Source: Mya arenaria
Taxonomy: Eukaryota; Mollusca; Bivalvia; Myida; Myidae
NCBI RefSeq assembly: GCF_026914265.1
Contig: NC_069124.1
Span: 15,025,088-15,089,087, forward strand
Direction of reading: 5' to 3'
Length of the DNA: 64,000 nt
Positions 49,101-58,975 of this stretch are shown here, piece after piece; positions within the stretch are counted from its first letter, which is position 1, and every line of letters starts with the position of its first letter. The translations under genes were made by a program, and so were the position numbers. The notes under the pieces were generated by a model. That model was not told where the DNA came from and made no database searches. It saw nothing but the letters and a program-made list of their open reading frames with translations.

Positions 49101-52016
49101 TTCCTGGGTACAAGCGTTCTTTAGTTATTGAGCAGAAACCATTTTTAAGCTTAAAGGGACTGCACTCCATATGATAAAACAGCGATAAAAAAAGAAAATT
49201 GTAGAAAACTGACATAAACTTGGTATCGATGTGTACAATGCATTGGAACTTACTAACTGAAGTACCACATAGCTTACAATTAATTTATTTTTTTGAGTTT
49301 TTTCGTATTTTTCCATTAAAAAATATAACTAGGCATGTCTACCTAGTAGAATTCATTCCTTATGCATGATTGGCTAGTCCATGTTATCATGTGGTTGACG
49401 ATGTTAGGTATATAGCTTAAATATTCCAACTGTTTAGAGTTAGCCTTCGTAGCACAGTGGATACAGCACTGGACTGCAATTTTGGCGACACCGGTTTGAA
49501 CCCGGTCTCCGATGCATTTTTTTTTTTACATTTGGTATGTTTTTTTACAATTATGATATCAAAGAGTAAAACATTTTATTAGATAATTTTGATGCCAATC
49601 TGGTGAACAGTCCCTTTAAGGTCACCGCCAACATATGGTTTTTTACCTGAAGGTAACCGATACCTTGACCTTTGACCTCAAAATCAATAAGTGTCATCTA
49701 CTAGTCATGATCAACTAGCATACCAAGTATGAAGTTCCTGGACCCAAAGGATCTTTAGTTATTGAGCGAAAACCATTTTTTTCACCTCAAGTTTACCGCG
49801 ACCTTGACCTTTGACCTACTGCTCACAAAATCAATAGAGATCATCTACTTGTCATGACCAACCACCATTCCAAGTATGAAGTTCCTGGGTCTAAGCGTTC
49901 TATAGTTATTGAGCGGAAACAAAGTGTGACGTACAGACTGACAGACTGACGGACAGGGCAAGAACAATATGTCTCCCCATGAATGGGGGAGACATAAATA
50001 GCAAATGAAGATTGAACACTATTGATGGACATTAAGCTAGTGCTGCTATTTTTTTAATTTGGGTTTTTAGAATAATTTGATAAAAAGATTTGATGATAAA
50101 AACATTTAAAGGACTTACTTTCTTTTGATTTCTGACAGGAAGGAGAATGCTTTTGCCCTTTCATAATCCTGAAGTGCAAACCAATAACAGACATTGATCA
50201 AAACGTAACAAGATTTCACTGTAAATAAATATTCCATTCATGTACAGCATATGAAAAGATGCATTCTTAGATTAGTATTCATTTATTATTTGAAAATTTG
50301 AAGGGTCCAAGTCTTATAAAGGGTCCAAGTCTTATAAAAAAACCCACAAATATTGAATGCTGAAAAGGTACATGTACGTAACATGGACAAACTGCCATAT
50401 TTACAATAATTTTTTTTGCCCTTAAATCATGTAAGCAAAAACGGATGGCAAATAAATTCAATCAATCCCTTGTGATGTTGCTTATTTTTGTTTTTATTTA
50501 TAACAAGTTAGAAATACTTACATCATCTGTTATACACAGATATATAATTCTCTCCTCACAAATGTAGTGGAACAAGTAGCTGAAAAGAAAAGTAAATCGT
50601 TTTCTAATATATTATGAAACATTATTCCACAAGGTATTATTTTATTCCCAAACTAGAACACCATAGGATCCATAGGACACGGATGCCCCCACTTCGGTTT
50701 TTTGTCACAGAAAATAAGCCATAATGATTTTTGAAGTATTTTTGGCAAAAAAGGGCCGTAACTCCTAAATGACTAAAGCGATTTCCATGACTATCGAACT
50801 TGATCAAGATATTATGGTCACAAACATGTGTTTAAAGTTTGGTGAGGATTGGACAAACAGTTTTCAAGAATTAGATCGGAAACAATCTTCGGGACATATT
50901 TTTCAAGTCTTTTTTTGCAAATAAAGGGCCGTAACTCCTAAATGACAAAAGCGATTTCCATGGCTAAGGAACTTGATCAAGATATTATGGTCACAAACAT
51001 GTGTTTAAAGTTTGGTGAGGATTGGACAAACGGTTTTCAAGAATTAGATCGGAAACAATCTTCGGGACGTACGTACGTACAGACAGACAGACGTACGTAC
51101 GGACAAGGGCAACCCTATATGCCGCCACTTTGTGGGGGCACAAAAATATATGGTTAATTAATTACAACTGAAGAATGTCCAGTTGTAATTAATTAACCAT
51201 ATATTTTTACGTCACATATTTAGTGTTAAAATGTGCATGGGTGAAAGTTTGAATTTTTCAAAATACTGAACATAGGGTGTTTACATAGGGAAATGCCATT
51301 TTTACAATACATTATATAGGATAAATATTTTTCAAAATACTGAATTCAGTATCAATACTGAAAACTTCCACCCATGCATGTATATAATTTAGTTCAATAC
51401 ATGCAAAAGCTACAAAACATTTTTCATTTTTCATATATTTTTTGGTCACATATTTGGTGTAAAAATGTATATAATTTAGTTCAATACATGCAAAAGCTAC
51501 AAAACATTTATATAAAATCACCCCAATAGCTCTGTGAGAGAGCATCTGATTCTGGGGCAGGAGGTCTCAGGTTCAACCAGATTGTGCCATGCCAGAGACG
51601 GCATTATACCATAGACTGCAACATGCCATAGCGGGTAGTGGTTAAAGCTGAATTACATCGGGCATGTTACAGAACCAATAGGTCTAATGAGTAATCTGAT
51701 CAAATAAGAGCTAGTTAAATCACCCAATTCACTTGTATCTAAGTTCTAACACTAGCACTTTTGCTCAGCAGTGTCTTCAGCAACATACCCTTTGGATATG
51801 TACATGATACTTTCAACGACTATCCTAGATCGCAAGGCTCTGAATGATATACTTAAAAGTTCCTGCTTACCTGCCATGTGAATATGTCAGCTTTGAGTTA
51901 TCTGGCGGGATTTTGGCCAGGATCTGCTCTGTGACTTCTGTGAAGTTACCAGCACAGCCTGCATACTTGGCGAGTACAGTTGTACCTCGTGCTACAGTAC
52001 AAAACAGGATCGGCAT
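43122..52016 (-). CDS. VAMP7: VAMP7, longin R-SNARE
   Basis: Eight minus-strand exons in consistent phase: 52016-51871, 50579-50522, 50168-50119, 46034-45947, 45006-44907, 44389-44322, 43833-43741, 43193-43122; 224 residues (human 220). The longin domain opens MPILFCTVARGTTVLAKYAG and continues EVTEQILAKIPPDNSKLTYS. The R-SNARE motif runs about residues 125-187 (VDELKGIMVRNIDQIADRGE, then KTSRNLARSMWWKNMK); the zero-layer arginine is Arg153 in ADRGERL. A tail anchor (TIIIVVVVIVILYFIV) follows, then CGGFKWQSCTGKK, which matches the human luminal tail. VAMP7 drives late endosome/lysosome and autophagosome-related fusion, with the longin domain folding back on the SNARE motif. The gene is head-to-head with POLR1D, 1.7 kb apart. 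Confidence 0.95.
44160..44313 (-). mobile_element. tRNA-derived SINE next to a VAMP7 splice donor
   Basis: Read on the minus strand: a tRNA-like head (GTGAGCGCAACAAGTGGGGA, then B box GGTTCAAACCCCACC) followed by a body with CTACCCAAAAAAATGCACTC and GAGGGTGAATTATATCAGC. Its head starts 8 bases inside intron 6 of VAMP7, right after GTAAGTGT. Target duplications not resolved. Confidence 0.65.
46296..46963. mobile_element. Non-autonomous DNA element with ATACATGCCATAT ends
   Basis: Ends ACATACATGCCATAT and ATATGGCATGTATGG are inverted. Just inside, CCCCCAGCAAAA and repeated AAATCCCCCTGAAT blocks occur near the two ends. 668 bases, no transposase frame. VAMP7 intron 3. Confidence 0.65.
47170..48462 (+). 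mobile_element. Helentron/HINE- or pearl-like element with tandem core
   Basis: The start AAGAGCTGTCACAGAGACAG is followed by CTCGACTATTC at 47194-47204; the end carries GAATAGTCGAG at 48446-48456 and then CTAA. These two 11-base blocks are inverted copies lying inside the ends. The core is about seven units of 150-180 bases with TTTCAATGCAATACATGATG and ACATGCAAAACCTTAACCAG. A GC-rich GACGCCAACGCCGACGCC block precedes the 3' end. No protein frame survives. VAMP7 intron 3. Confidence 0.7.
49149..49621. mobile_element. TTAA MITE carrying a tRNA-like module
   Basis: Ends CTTAAAGGGACTG and CAGTCCCTTTAAG are inverted, with TTAA as the likely target site. It is inserted in the tandem array of VAMP7 intron 3: the AACCATTTTT before it and GGTCACCGCCAAC after it restore the array pattern. 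Inside, near the right end, is a tRNA-like sequence (49442-49515) followed by a T run. Confidence 0.8.
49442..49525 (+). other. tRNA-like sequence inside a MITE
   Basis: A-box-like TAGCACAGTGGATACAGCAC and B-box-like GGTTTGAACCC are spaced as in a tRNA. The T arm ACCGG-TTTGAAC-CCGGT is perfect. The anticodon loop would read CTGCAAT (GCA), but the anticodon stem relies on G-U pairs and the acceptor stem does not close well. A run of ten T follows, fitting a Pol III terminator. It is a tRNA-derived module, not a confident functional tRNA. Confidence 0.55.
50653..51141 (+). mobile_element. Tandem-core (Helitron-like) element, two core units
   Basis: Left end near GGATGCCCCCACTTCGG and right end CACTTTGTGGGGGCAC are inverted around TGCCCCCAC. 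The core has two copies of about 180 bases sharing GGGCCGTAACTCCTAAATGA and GTGTTTAAAGTTTGGTGAGG. A CGTACGTACAGACAGACAG tract precedes the 3' end, like the GACTGACAGACTGACGG tract of 48480-49996. VAMP7 intron 1. Confidence 0.65.
51142..51208. repeat. Perfect hairpin, 29-bp arms, 9-base loop
   Basis: Left arm 51142-51170 (AAAAATATATGGTTAATTAA then TTACAACTG) is exactly complementary to the right arm 51180-51208. The loop is AAGAATGTC. It directly abuts the 3' end of the 50653-51141 element. VAMP7 intron 1. Confidence 0.95.
51379..51509. repeat. Direct repeat, 43 bp, two copies
   Basis: GTATATAATTTAGTTCAATA followed by CATGCAAAAGCTACAAAACA occurs at about 51379 and again at about 51467 with no changes seen over about 43 bases. 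The spacer contains TTTTTGGTCACATATTTGG, which also resembles 51209-51225. VAMP7 intron 1. Confidence 0.8.
51518..51790 (+). mobile_element. tRNA-derived SINE
   Basis: The head has an A-box-like AATAGCTCTGTGAGAGAGCA and a B-box-like CTCAGGTTCAACCAG about 40 bases apart. The body includes GAGACGGCATTATACCATAG and GTAGTGGTTAAAGCTGAATT. The 3' end and duplications are uncertain. VAMP7 intron 1, about 80 bases from the exon 1 donor. Confidence 0.6.
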
Positions 52017-53741
52017 TCTGGAAAATGAATGTACATATAAACATTACAAGTAAATAATTTTAAACCTTAAACTAAACTTTGTTATCAATATAATTAAGGG
52101 TGTTCCTTAGGATTTTTCAGGGGGTGATCCTATTACCCTAATGGTTGGCAAACTGTGAGTCTCTATTAATTATATATATATGATTCCAATATAATGGTTT
52201 ACTAGATAAATACTATTTTGGGAGTCCTAAGGATGCATTGTATTGACTAATTTCAAAATGAGAGTCCCTAGCTTTAAAATTGCATCAATGACTCAGGCGA
52301 TCAATTTTTTTCTGTTTCCTTAAATATATCCATTTTTCTCCATATAAATGGAAAATATATGAAAATACATAAGCCCTCAGACAGCCTTACCAGCTTTATT
52401 CGAAGATATTTAAACTTCTCTTTCAATTATAACAAACATGAACTTATCAATTTCTCAATCATTTTGTCCATCCGGGAAATGGCCAGTGATTCATTCCCTA
52501 TGAACAAGATTTTGACTGATCAGGTAAGACTGCCATCTCAATGAGTTTTGGACAAATTTAACATATATTTGATTTTAATGATCCATGATTCCAGCTTGAG
52601 TTGGATAATTAAGAGAACAGAATTGTATCTGTCTATACCAGGTCACAATATGCCAACCGACCACCCCCATCTCTCATAAAATAAAAAAAAATGTGATAAT
52701 GTCTTACTACTAAATACAGAAGATGAAATGGAAAATAGGTCAAGCAGCAAATTTAATGGCTTATTACTGTACAAAATACAGAAGATGAAATGGAACATTG
52801 GTCATGGACCTATAAACCATGGATTGGCAACTCTCATCTGTGTTAATGCGATAATCTCAAACTCACGCGTGCAGCGGGATTTCTTCCGAGATCTTAACGT
52901 GCTGTCATTTTCGAGACGCCCGACATCGGCCGAATATATACATGTAGGAAAACATTAATTAAAATTGACTCAAATACGCGGTACTTTCATTTGAGTTGAT
53001 AATAGTCCAATTGAATCTGATTAAAATCACAGTTATTAATTATAATTAAATCTATAACGAACAAGGCATTATTAGCAGAGTTGGCGGAAATAATCGAAGA
53101 TCGCCGTTAATCACCGATCGGAGATTCGGCGGAATTTTTTTTATATTTGCTGAGCGCGCGCTAAGGATTGTGGGTAAATTATTATTTCTTATCGTTTCAT
53201 CGATATGGCGCAGTTGCCAATTCATGGTTTATAGGTCCGTTCATTGGTCAAGCAACAAATTTACTTTCTATCTAGTCATGTCTAATTACCGTAAAAAGAA
53301 GTTTGAACATGCAATTATGGTCATCATCGATCTGGTTGAAATATTAAAAATATATTAAATTTAAAATGAAACAGTTCTGCATTTAAAAAACAAAAGTACA
53401 TTTTGTTATCACCCAACTTGACAAGTCAAAAAAGCAAAACTCAAACCTGTCACCATATGTGTTGACATAAGTTCTATCAAATAGCCTCCAGAAAAGTATG
53501 ATTATTTGTGTAAAAAATACGTTTCTAAGAATACCTGATCCGGAATAGGTGATATTAGCAGCAGACTTTTATATTGTGTTTCTTTCGGTGTTTACATAGG
53601 AAATAAGTCAAACCCACATGACCTGAATGGTTTACAAACATTAAGTAATTTTTGGTAAAATGTTTCGTTTTACAAAATACTCTAAACCAGTCAATAATAC
53701 AGTAAGCGTTTTGTTAGTCTTGATTTTACTTTCACAACAAC
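52017..53741. promoter_or_regulatory. Shared 5' region of divergent VAMP7 and POLR1D
   Basis: The two ATGs face away from each other across 1.7 kb. CpG-rich patches stand out from the AT-rich background at about 52860-52935 (ACGCGTGCAGCGG, GAGACGCCCGACATCGGCCG) and 53085-53165 (GATCGCCGTTAATCACCGAT, GAGCGCGCGC). No TATA box is obvious. Each patch lies just inside one arm of an inverted repeat. Promoter use is inferred from position and CpG content only. Confidence 0.4.
52806..53238. repeat. Inverted repeat between VAMP7 and POLR1D, 27-bp arms
   Basis: GGACCTATAAACCATGGATT then GGCAACT at 52806-52832 is mirrored at 53212-53238 with one mismatch. Weaker inverted similarity (GCGATAA / TTATCG) continues inward about 25 bases. 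The 379-base interior carries both CpG patches. No target duplication was found, so it may be a foldback element or a duplicated, inverted promoter block. Confidence 0.75.
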
Positions 53742-56700
53742 ATGACTGGGGTTTCAAACGAAGGAAAGGGTTCGGCGAACGACAAAAATGATGGCTGTGG
53801 TGAAAAAGAAACGAGAAAACTAGCTGTAGTAGGTTTATTTAATCAAAAATATGTTCATGGTTATTTCAAATGGTTTGTCGTGTTATATTATTGAAATTAG
53901 TCGTCAGGGGCACTAGACGCTTTTGGGAGACATTAAAAGGTTAGAATGTAGGACGAAGTGAACCACTTCCTAAGTGAACCAGGACTAAGTGAACCACTTG
54001 GTGAGACGAAGTGAACCATCTATATGTTATATAGGGAATATTCTCTTAATGAAATATTATGTTTCAGAGTTTATTTTCCTGAGTATAAATGATTTAATAG
54101 ATGATATGGATAAATTGTTAATCATATCAAAGTGTTTATTTATTAGAATTATGTATTTTGATATAACAATGTTTTGAAAAAAGGAAAAGAAAAATGAAAA
54201 ACAAAATACATTTTTATTTAATCCTTATAATGAATATATTATCAATACATCCTACTTTGTTGAATTTTATTCCATATATGTTCAAAAATTCTCTATGTTT
54301 GTTATTTACACCTCAGTCATGTACCAAAAACAAATAAGTGTGGGTGTTTCATGACATTTCGGCTGGATCCATCTGCATTTCGCTAGCATTTTAAAGATAA
54401 TCTGAGCCTATGATATAATAATAACAAAATACTATTTTTTTAAACACCTTAGTAATAGCCAATAATGTTGAATGCATCAAGTAATAAATATCATAATGTT
54501 TATGCATCTCTTGTATTTATGTTACTATCATAAAATAGCTACTATACTATACTAATTGTCATGAAGCTTAAAAGTCAATTTCTAACAGCTAAATAAAGAT
54601 CTTTAACAGTGTAGCAAATGTTTGAAGTCTTGCATTCAAATGGCGATAATTACTAGTTATTATCATCTTTCAGGCAGTGTGCCATCACACAATAGCCACT
54701 ATATAATACATATGTGGTTCACTTGGTCCTGAAATGGTACACTAAGGAACTGGTTCACTTGTGAAATGGTTCACTTCGTCCTGCACCCAAAAGGTTACAC
54801 ACTACCATGGTTTATATGGGATTACCGAGACCTCGTATCACTTCAATATTGTACCATTCTTGGAGGCATTGTACCATATATACACACTATATAAGGAGGT
54901 TTTTACAGGTGTTAAGTATAGCTAATGTGGTCGTTAAAGGAGACAACAGGAGACATACTATGATGTTTCCTTATCTTATTTTGATAAATTGCCCTATCCC
55001 TTGGCAATAATGTTTAGCTTGTTGAATGTATCTGGTAGAAGTAGAAAAGTACTTACAAAATGTCACGGTACTGATACCTACACATGTGGTGAGGATGTGT
55101 GTAAGTGGTTCGGTAGCTCAGTCGGTAGAACACTCGCCCAGATGGCAAGGGGTCCAGGGTTCGAGCCCCAGTCTGGCTGCACATTTTTCTCACCCTGTGA
55201 CATTTTGCTCCCAATGAGGGACCAATTTCATAGGATGTCTCAATTTTCACTATTATACCAGTTTATCAAATTATCAATTATTCATTTTAGCAGATTCAGG
55301 CAATTAAAGTTAAATTACAATTGTTTTGTCAGTGATGCTTCGCTTTGAAAATTATTGGTATCAATTTATTTATAATGTGTTTTTAGATGCCAACCCTTGG
55401 AAGTGAAGAAGATGACACCTGTGTAACATTTGTAATAAACAAGGAAGACCACACACTCGGCAATTCCCTTCGTTATATGGTCATGAAAAAGTATGTACGG
55501 CTGATTGAAATCTTTATGAAGTATTGACTGATTAAGAATATATCACACTAACTGAAGAGTGTGTTCAACTGACCATTCTTTTGAAGAAGTATGAATTGTT
55601 GAACACGTTAGACATTAATTAAAATGAATTTACTTTATTCTTGCCATTGTAATTTACTGATATGTTTAAAATATACTTGTGTATTTTACTTTTATTTCAG
55701 CTTAATGTATTATATTAATTTTGTCATCATGTTAAATGGACATTATTCGGCACTCATTATCATTACCATTGTGTCTTTTTTATGGATTCCTGCATGTGCC
55801 ATGCGGTACAAGTTATGTGTTAATACTGTTTAAATTGAAAAATGCAAAGTATAATGTTGACAATGTATTTATTTATCACCAAATACAATATGAATGATGT
55901 ATTTTGTTTATGCTTCAGTCCAGATACCCAGTTTTGTGGCTACAGTATTCCACACCCTTCCGAAGAAAAAATTAACTTCCGAATTCAGACACGTGGTATT
56001 CAACAAACTTATTAATTTCAATGTTTAAATTTTAGACAAACAGTAGTGTATTTCTTTCATATATTTTTAAAATAAGGTCTGGTGAAACCATATTTATCTT
56101 GTCTGTTATTTGAAGAAAAAGAGTTACTGTGCTATTGGGATAGCAGTGTGCGAAATTAACCTTTATACCCTGGTAGCCAATGGGGCTACAGACATAGAGA
56201 TTTCTGTAGCCCGAGCCAGATTTCCGTAGCCAATTAGTTCTCAGAAAAAACATGGGGCATTTTATGAGTACTATATTATTCAGTTAAAGATACAATATGG
56301 CAGTGGGCTGGTCCTGTTAACCTGTGTTGTTAGGGGCTGGGAATGATAGGGGTGTTTTTTGTGGGGGGTTTTTTGGCGGTTGGAGGGGGGGCTAGTTCTG
56401 TCAACCTATGTTGCAAGTGGGTTGAGGAGATGGGGTAGAGGGTGGGGGGGAGGGCTGAAATATAAAACTGTGTGAATGTACATATCTATTGCCATACATC
56501 ATGACAGATAATATTGCATATTGATCCATAAATGTAATGAAAAACAGCCATTTCTGGATTTGATACTGCTTATCCCAAAAACTTTACTTCAAACAATTTA
56601 TTTGAATGCTGAATGAACAATTTCTTCAGACTTTCATGAAAAACAACAACTTCTGAATGGGATTTTTCTCTCCAGATTTGGGAAAAACATGATGTAATAT

Positions 56701-58617
56701 ATAATATATAATTTTTCTTTGCATTGTGGCCCTTTTCCATAAAAAATTACTTTGCAAAAGCCTTACCCTTGGCCTTAATTCAAAAAACCATCCAAGATAT
56801 TCAAAGGGATCTTGGTACATATGTTAACAGTAGTGTTGGGAATCGGTTCCAATTTTACTATCGATAATCGGTTCCACTCAAGTAACCGATTATCGATAGT
56901 AAAATCGGTTTTTTAAAATACTAGATACAACCTAAAGTGAAGTTTTATTCATGCACATTATGAATCATTATATGCATATACGTTATGTCTATGATTAAAG
57001 TTATTAAGTGTTATATAAAAAATAGTTCATTTTTACTTGCTCATTGTGGCTTTCATCAGCCATTTTGTTAAAGATAACATCTGAACACCTACTTATATTT
57101 TTTTCAATTTTTTTTTCGATGATCGATTATAACCAAATGCAATCGATTGTCGCCGATTTCAGGCCCAACCAATCGATTTTCGATTATAATCGATCATCGG
57201 AACATCACTAGTTAACAGGGACAATATGCACATGTATAGCAGGGCTCATTATTCTCACTTTAATAATTGTTGATTTATACCCATTTTTGGACAATACACA
57301 TGCAAAAGCGTTAACCATGGCCATTTCTCCAAACTATGACTGTCTTTATGATAAAAAAATAACAGATGTTCAAATTAAACTTGGCACACAAGACAGACAA
57401 TATGCACACTTATTGACCAGGCCCATAACTCTGAGTTTAATAATTTGAGAGTATGCTCCTTCTCAAAGAAATAATAATTATTATTGCTTATAAATATAGA
57501 AATGCACAAGATATTCAAATGGAACTTGGTACACAATATGCACATGTATAGCAAGACCCATAATTCTGACTTTAAATGAATGTCTAGTCATGTCCCTTTT
57601 TGACAAAAAAAGAACAAAGACATGCAATTGCATTTGCTCCACTGTTCACTTGTTTTACTTTATTTAGTTTGGAATGGAAATCCTGAACAGTTATTACTTT
57701 ATTCTTGTTAGTGTAGTTTTGAGGAAATACCCCACCCACAAAGTACTCATTTATATAAGTTATAACTGTTTCAGTCCCCATGTAATTGCCAGAGACTAAT
57801 AATATCCTTTTTTGAGATGTTTGATACAAAATTGCTTTACAAGGAAGTGTTTTTAGTATCCAACCACGTACTGGTTTTTTTTTTAATTTTTGTTGAAAGT
57901 AGCTTAAAAATAAACTGTTGTGGTAAATACTGCAAACAATGTCGCAAGATAAAACTTGGTGTGCCCTAATGAATCGTAAAGAAAGACTACCATTTGCTCT
58001 CTTTAGTTCACTTTGACATTTTTTAGTTTTTTACCGAGTTTGAATTTAGGTTAATTGAAGATGACACCCTATAGATTAAATGCTATGTTTTTTCCACAGG
58101 AACACCTGCCAAAGATGTTCTGAAGAAGGGAATGAAGGATTTGAATTCAGTGTGTGAACACGTTCTTAGGACATTTGAGGTACCCTTTGACACTTGTTTA
58201 TTCAGTAAAGATTAGTTCATAATACACATTTAATACCGTGATTAAGGTTTACAGTTAATGTTAACTTAAAAAAACAGAATTCATGAATAAGGTGATCAAT
58301 ACTCAAGTATTAATTTGGTACAAGCCGGACACATCCTGGCTGCCGAATGAATTGTTTAGTAAAGAATAAATATATAATAAGTTAAGGGGTTTGGTGCAAA
58401 TGCCTCTATACTAGCAAGCGTGCATGCTCAAACTGCTAAACAAATTACTTAATAAAATGAACTAATGACTTAATGGAAATTTGGCAGTATTTTCATCAAA
58501 GGCTTTCGTAATGATTAAATCAGAATATGTCCTGTCAATTTTCAGACCAGCATCAATGAGCACAAGAGAAGAAATCAGTCTGCAGATATAGAGCCAATGG
58601 ACCAATCAGCAGGGTGA
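53742..58617 (+). CDS. POLR1D: RPAC2, shared subunit of RNA polymerases I and III
   Basis: Five exons in consistent phase: 53742-53828 (donor GTAGGT), 55387-55490, 55919-55995, 58100-58179, 58546-58617; 139 residues (human 133). Residues about 40-115 form the Rpb11-like dimerisation fold: [20 protein letters not shown], then [20 protein letters not shown] and [16 protein letters not shown], all close to human POLR1D. The acidic and lysine-rich N-terminus and the charged C-terminus vary. The subunit pairs with POLR1C (RPAC1) at the start of Pol I and Pol III assembly in the nucleus. Exon 1 encodes only the variable N-terminus; because exon 2 itself opens with ATG in frame, a shorter product from 55387 is possible. 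Confidence 0.93.
53943..54788. mobile_element. Long-inverted-repeat MITE with 9-bp target duplication
   Basis: Target duplication AAAAGGTTA at 53934-53942 and 54789-54797. The ends carry GTAGGACGAAGTGAACCACT and TGGTTCACTTCGTCCTGCAC, and further AAGTGAACC / GGTTCACTT copies extend the inverted region about 85 bases. 846 bases, no transposase. A 9-base duplication and long inverted ends fit a Mutator-like (MULE) non-autonomous element. POLR1D intron 1. Confidence 0.8.
55104..55215 (+). mobile_element. tRNA-derived SINE head
   Basis: TTCGGTAGCTCAGTCGGTAG gives an A box, GGGTTCGAGCCC a B box, 35-40 bases apart, followed by GTCTGGCTGCACATTTTTCT. The D and anticodon stems do not fold as a genuine tRNA. 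Short SINE or solo tRNA-derived head. POLR1D intron 1, about 170 bases before exon 2. Confidence 0.6.
56610..57600. repeat. Degenerate tandem repeat split by a hAT-like MITE
   Basis: Units of about 150-170 bases share AAGATATTCAAATGGAACTT, GGTACA...ACAATATGCACATGTATAGC and CATAACTCTGA blocks. The unit is interrupted at GTTAACAG by the element at 56831-57210; across it the unit pattern resumes. POLR1D intron 3. Confidence 0.65.
56831..57210. mobile_element. hAT-like MITE with 8-bp target duplication
   Basis: Target duplication GTTAACAG at 56823-56830 and 57211-57218. Ends TAGTGTTGGGAATCGGTTCC and CATCGGAACATCACTA are inverted with mismatches. The interior has palindromic runs of CGATTATCGATAG and GATTATAATCGAT. 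380 bases, non-coding. The 8-base duplication supports hAT. Confidence 0.85.
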
Positions 58618-58969
58618 TCAAGAATGATTTGACCAATCAGCAGGATGAAAATGCCTGCTATGTTTGGTCAGTTGGACTTCAGTCAAGATGTTATGGACAA
58701 GTGCTATTCATTAACATGTGCAAAGCATTTATACATAGTGGATGTACCTACTTTAAACCAGTAAATAAAGCAGTAGGAATATTGTACATATTTGAAGAAT
58801 TACACAAAAAGACTTTAAACACGCAATACATGTTCTTTGGAAAAAAATTGCAACCCATGAATCTTAATTCACAAGCAATAACTGGGCTGCTTTTTTATGT
58901 TTATCTTATTATCTTTTTGAGGTTATGTCACATATATGCACACTGCTAAATATTTGATATTGCGTTAAC

Positions 58970-58975
58970 AATAAA
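58970..58975 (+). terminator. Candidate polyadenylation signal for POLR1D
   Basis: AATAAATAAG about 350 bases past the stop, followed by a T-rich TTTCTTCT stretch. Position and context are reasonable; there is no transcript evidence. Confidence 0.4.

Larger units (their letters stand above)
48480..49996 (+). repeat. 140-bp 'GACCTTGACC' tandem array with terminal hairpin
   Basis: About eight units share TCAATAGGGGTCATCTACTA, CATACCAAGTATGAAGTTCC and AAGCGTTCTTTAGTTATTGA, plus CACCTTGACCTTTGACC. The array is split by a MITE at 49149-49621. It ends with GACTGACAGACTGACGGACA and the hairpin ATGTCTCCCC...GGGGGAGACAT at 49969-49993. This is probably a tandem-core element related to 50653-51141, joined end to end with the element at 47170-48462. 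Confidence 0.75.

Noticed and set aside
55104-55180. Functional tRNA gene
   Set aside because: A and B boxes are present but the D, anticodon and acceptor stems do not pair; SINE-like flank follows.
58614-58949. 111-codon + frame after POLR1D
   Set aside because: It lies directly past the POLR1D stop in AT-rich 3' UTR and matches no family.
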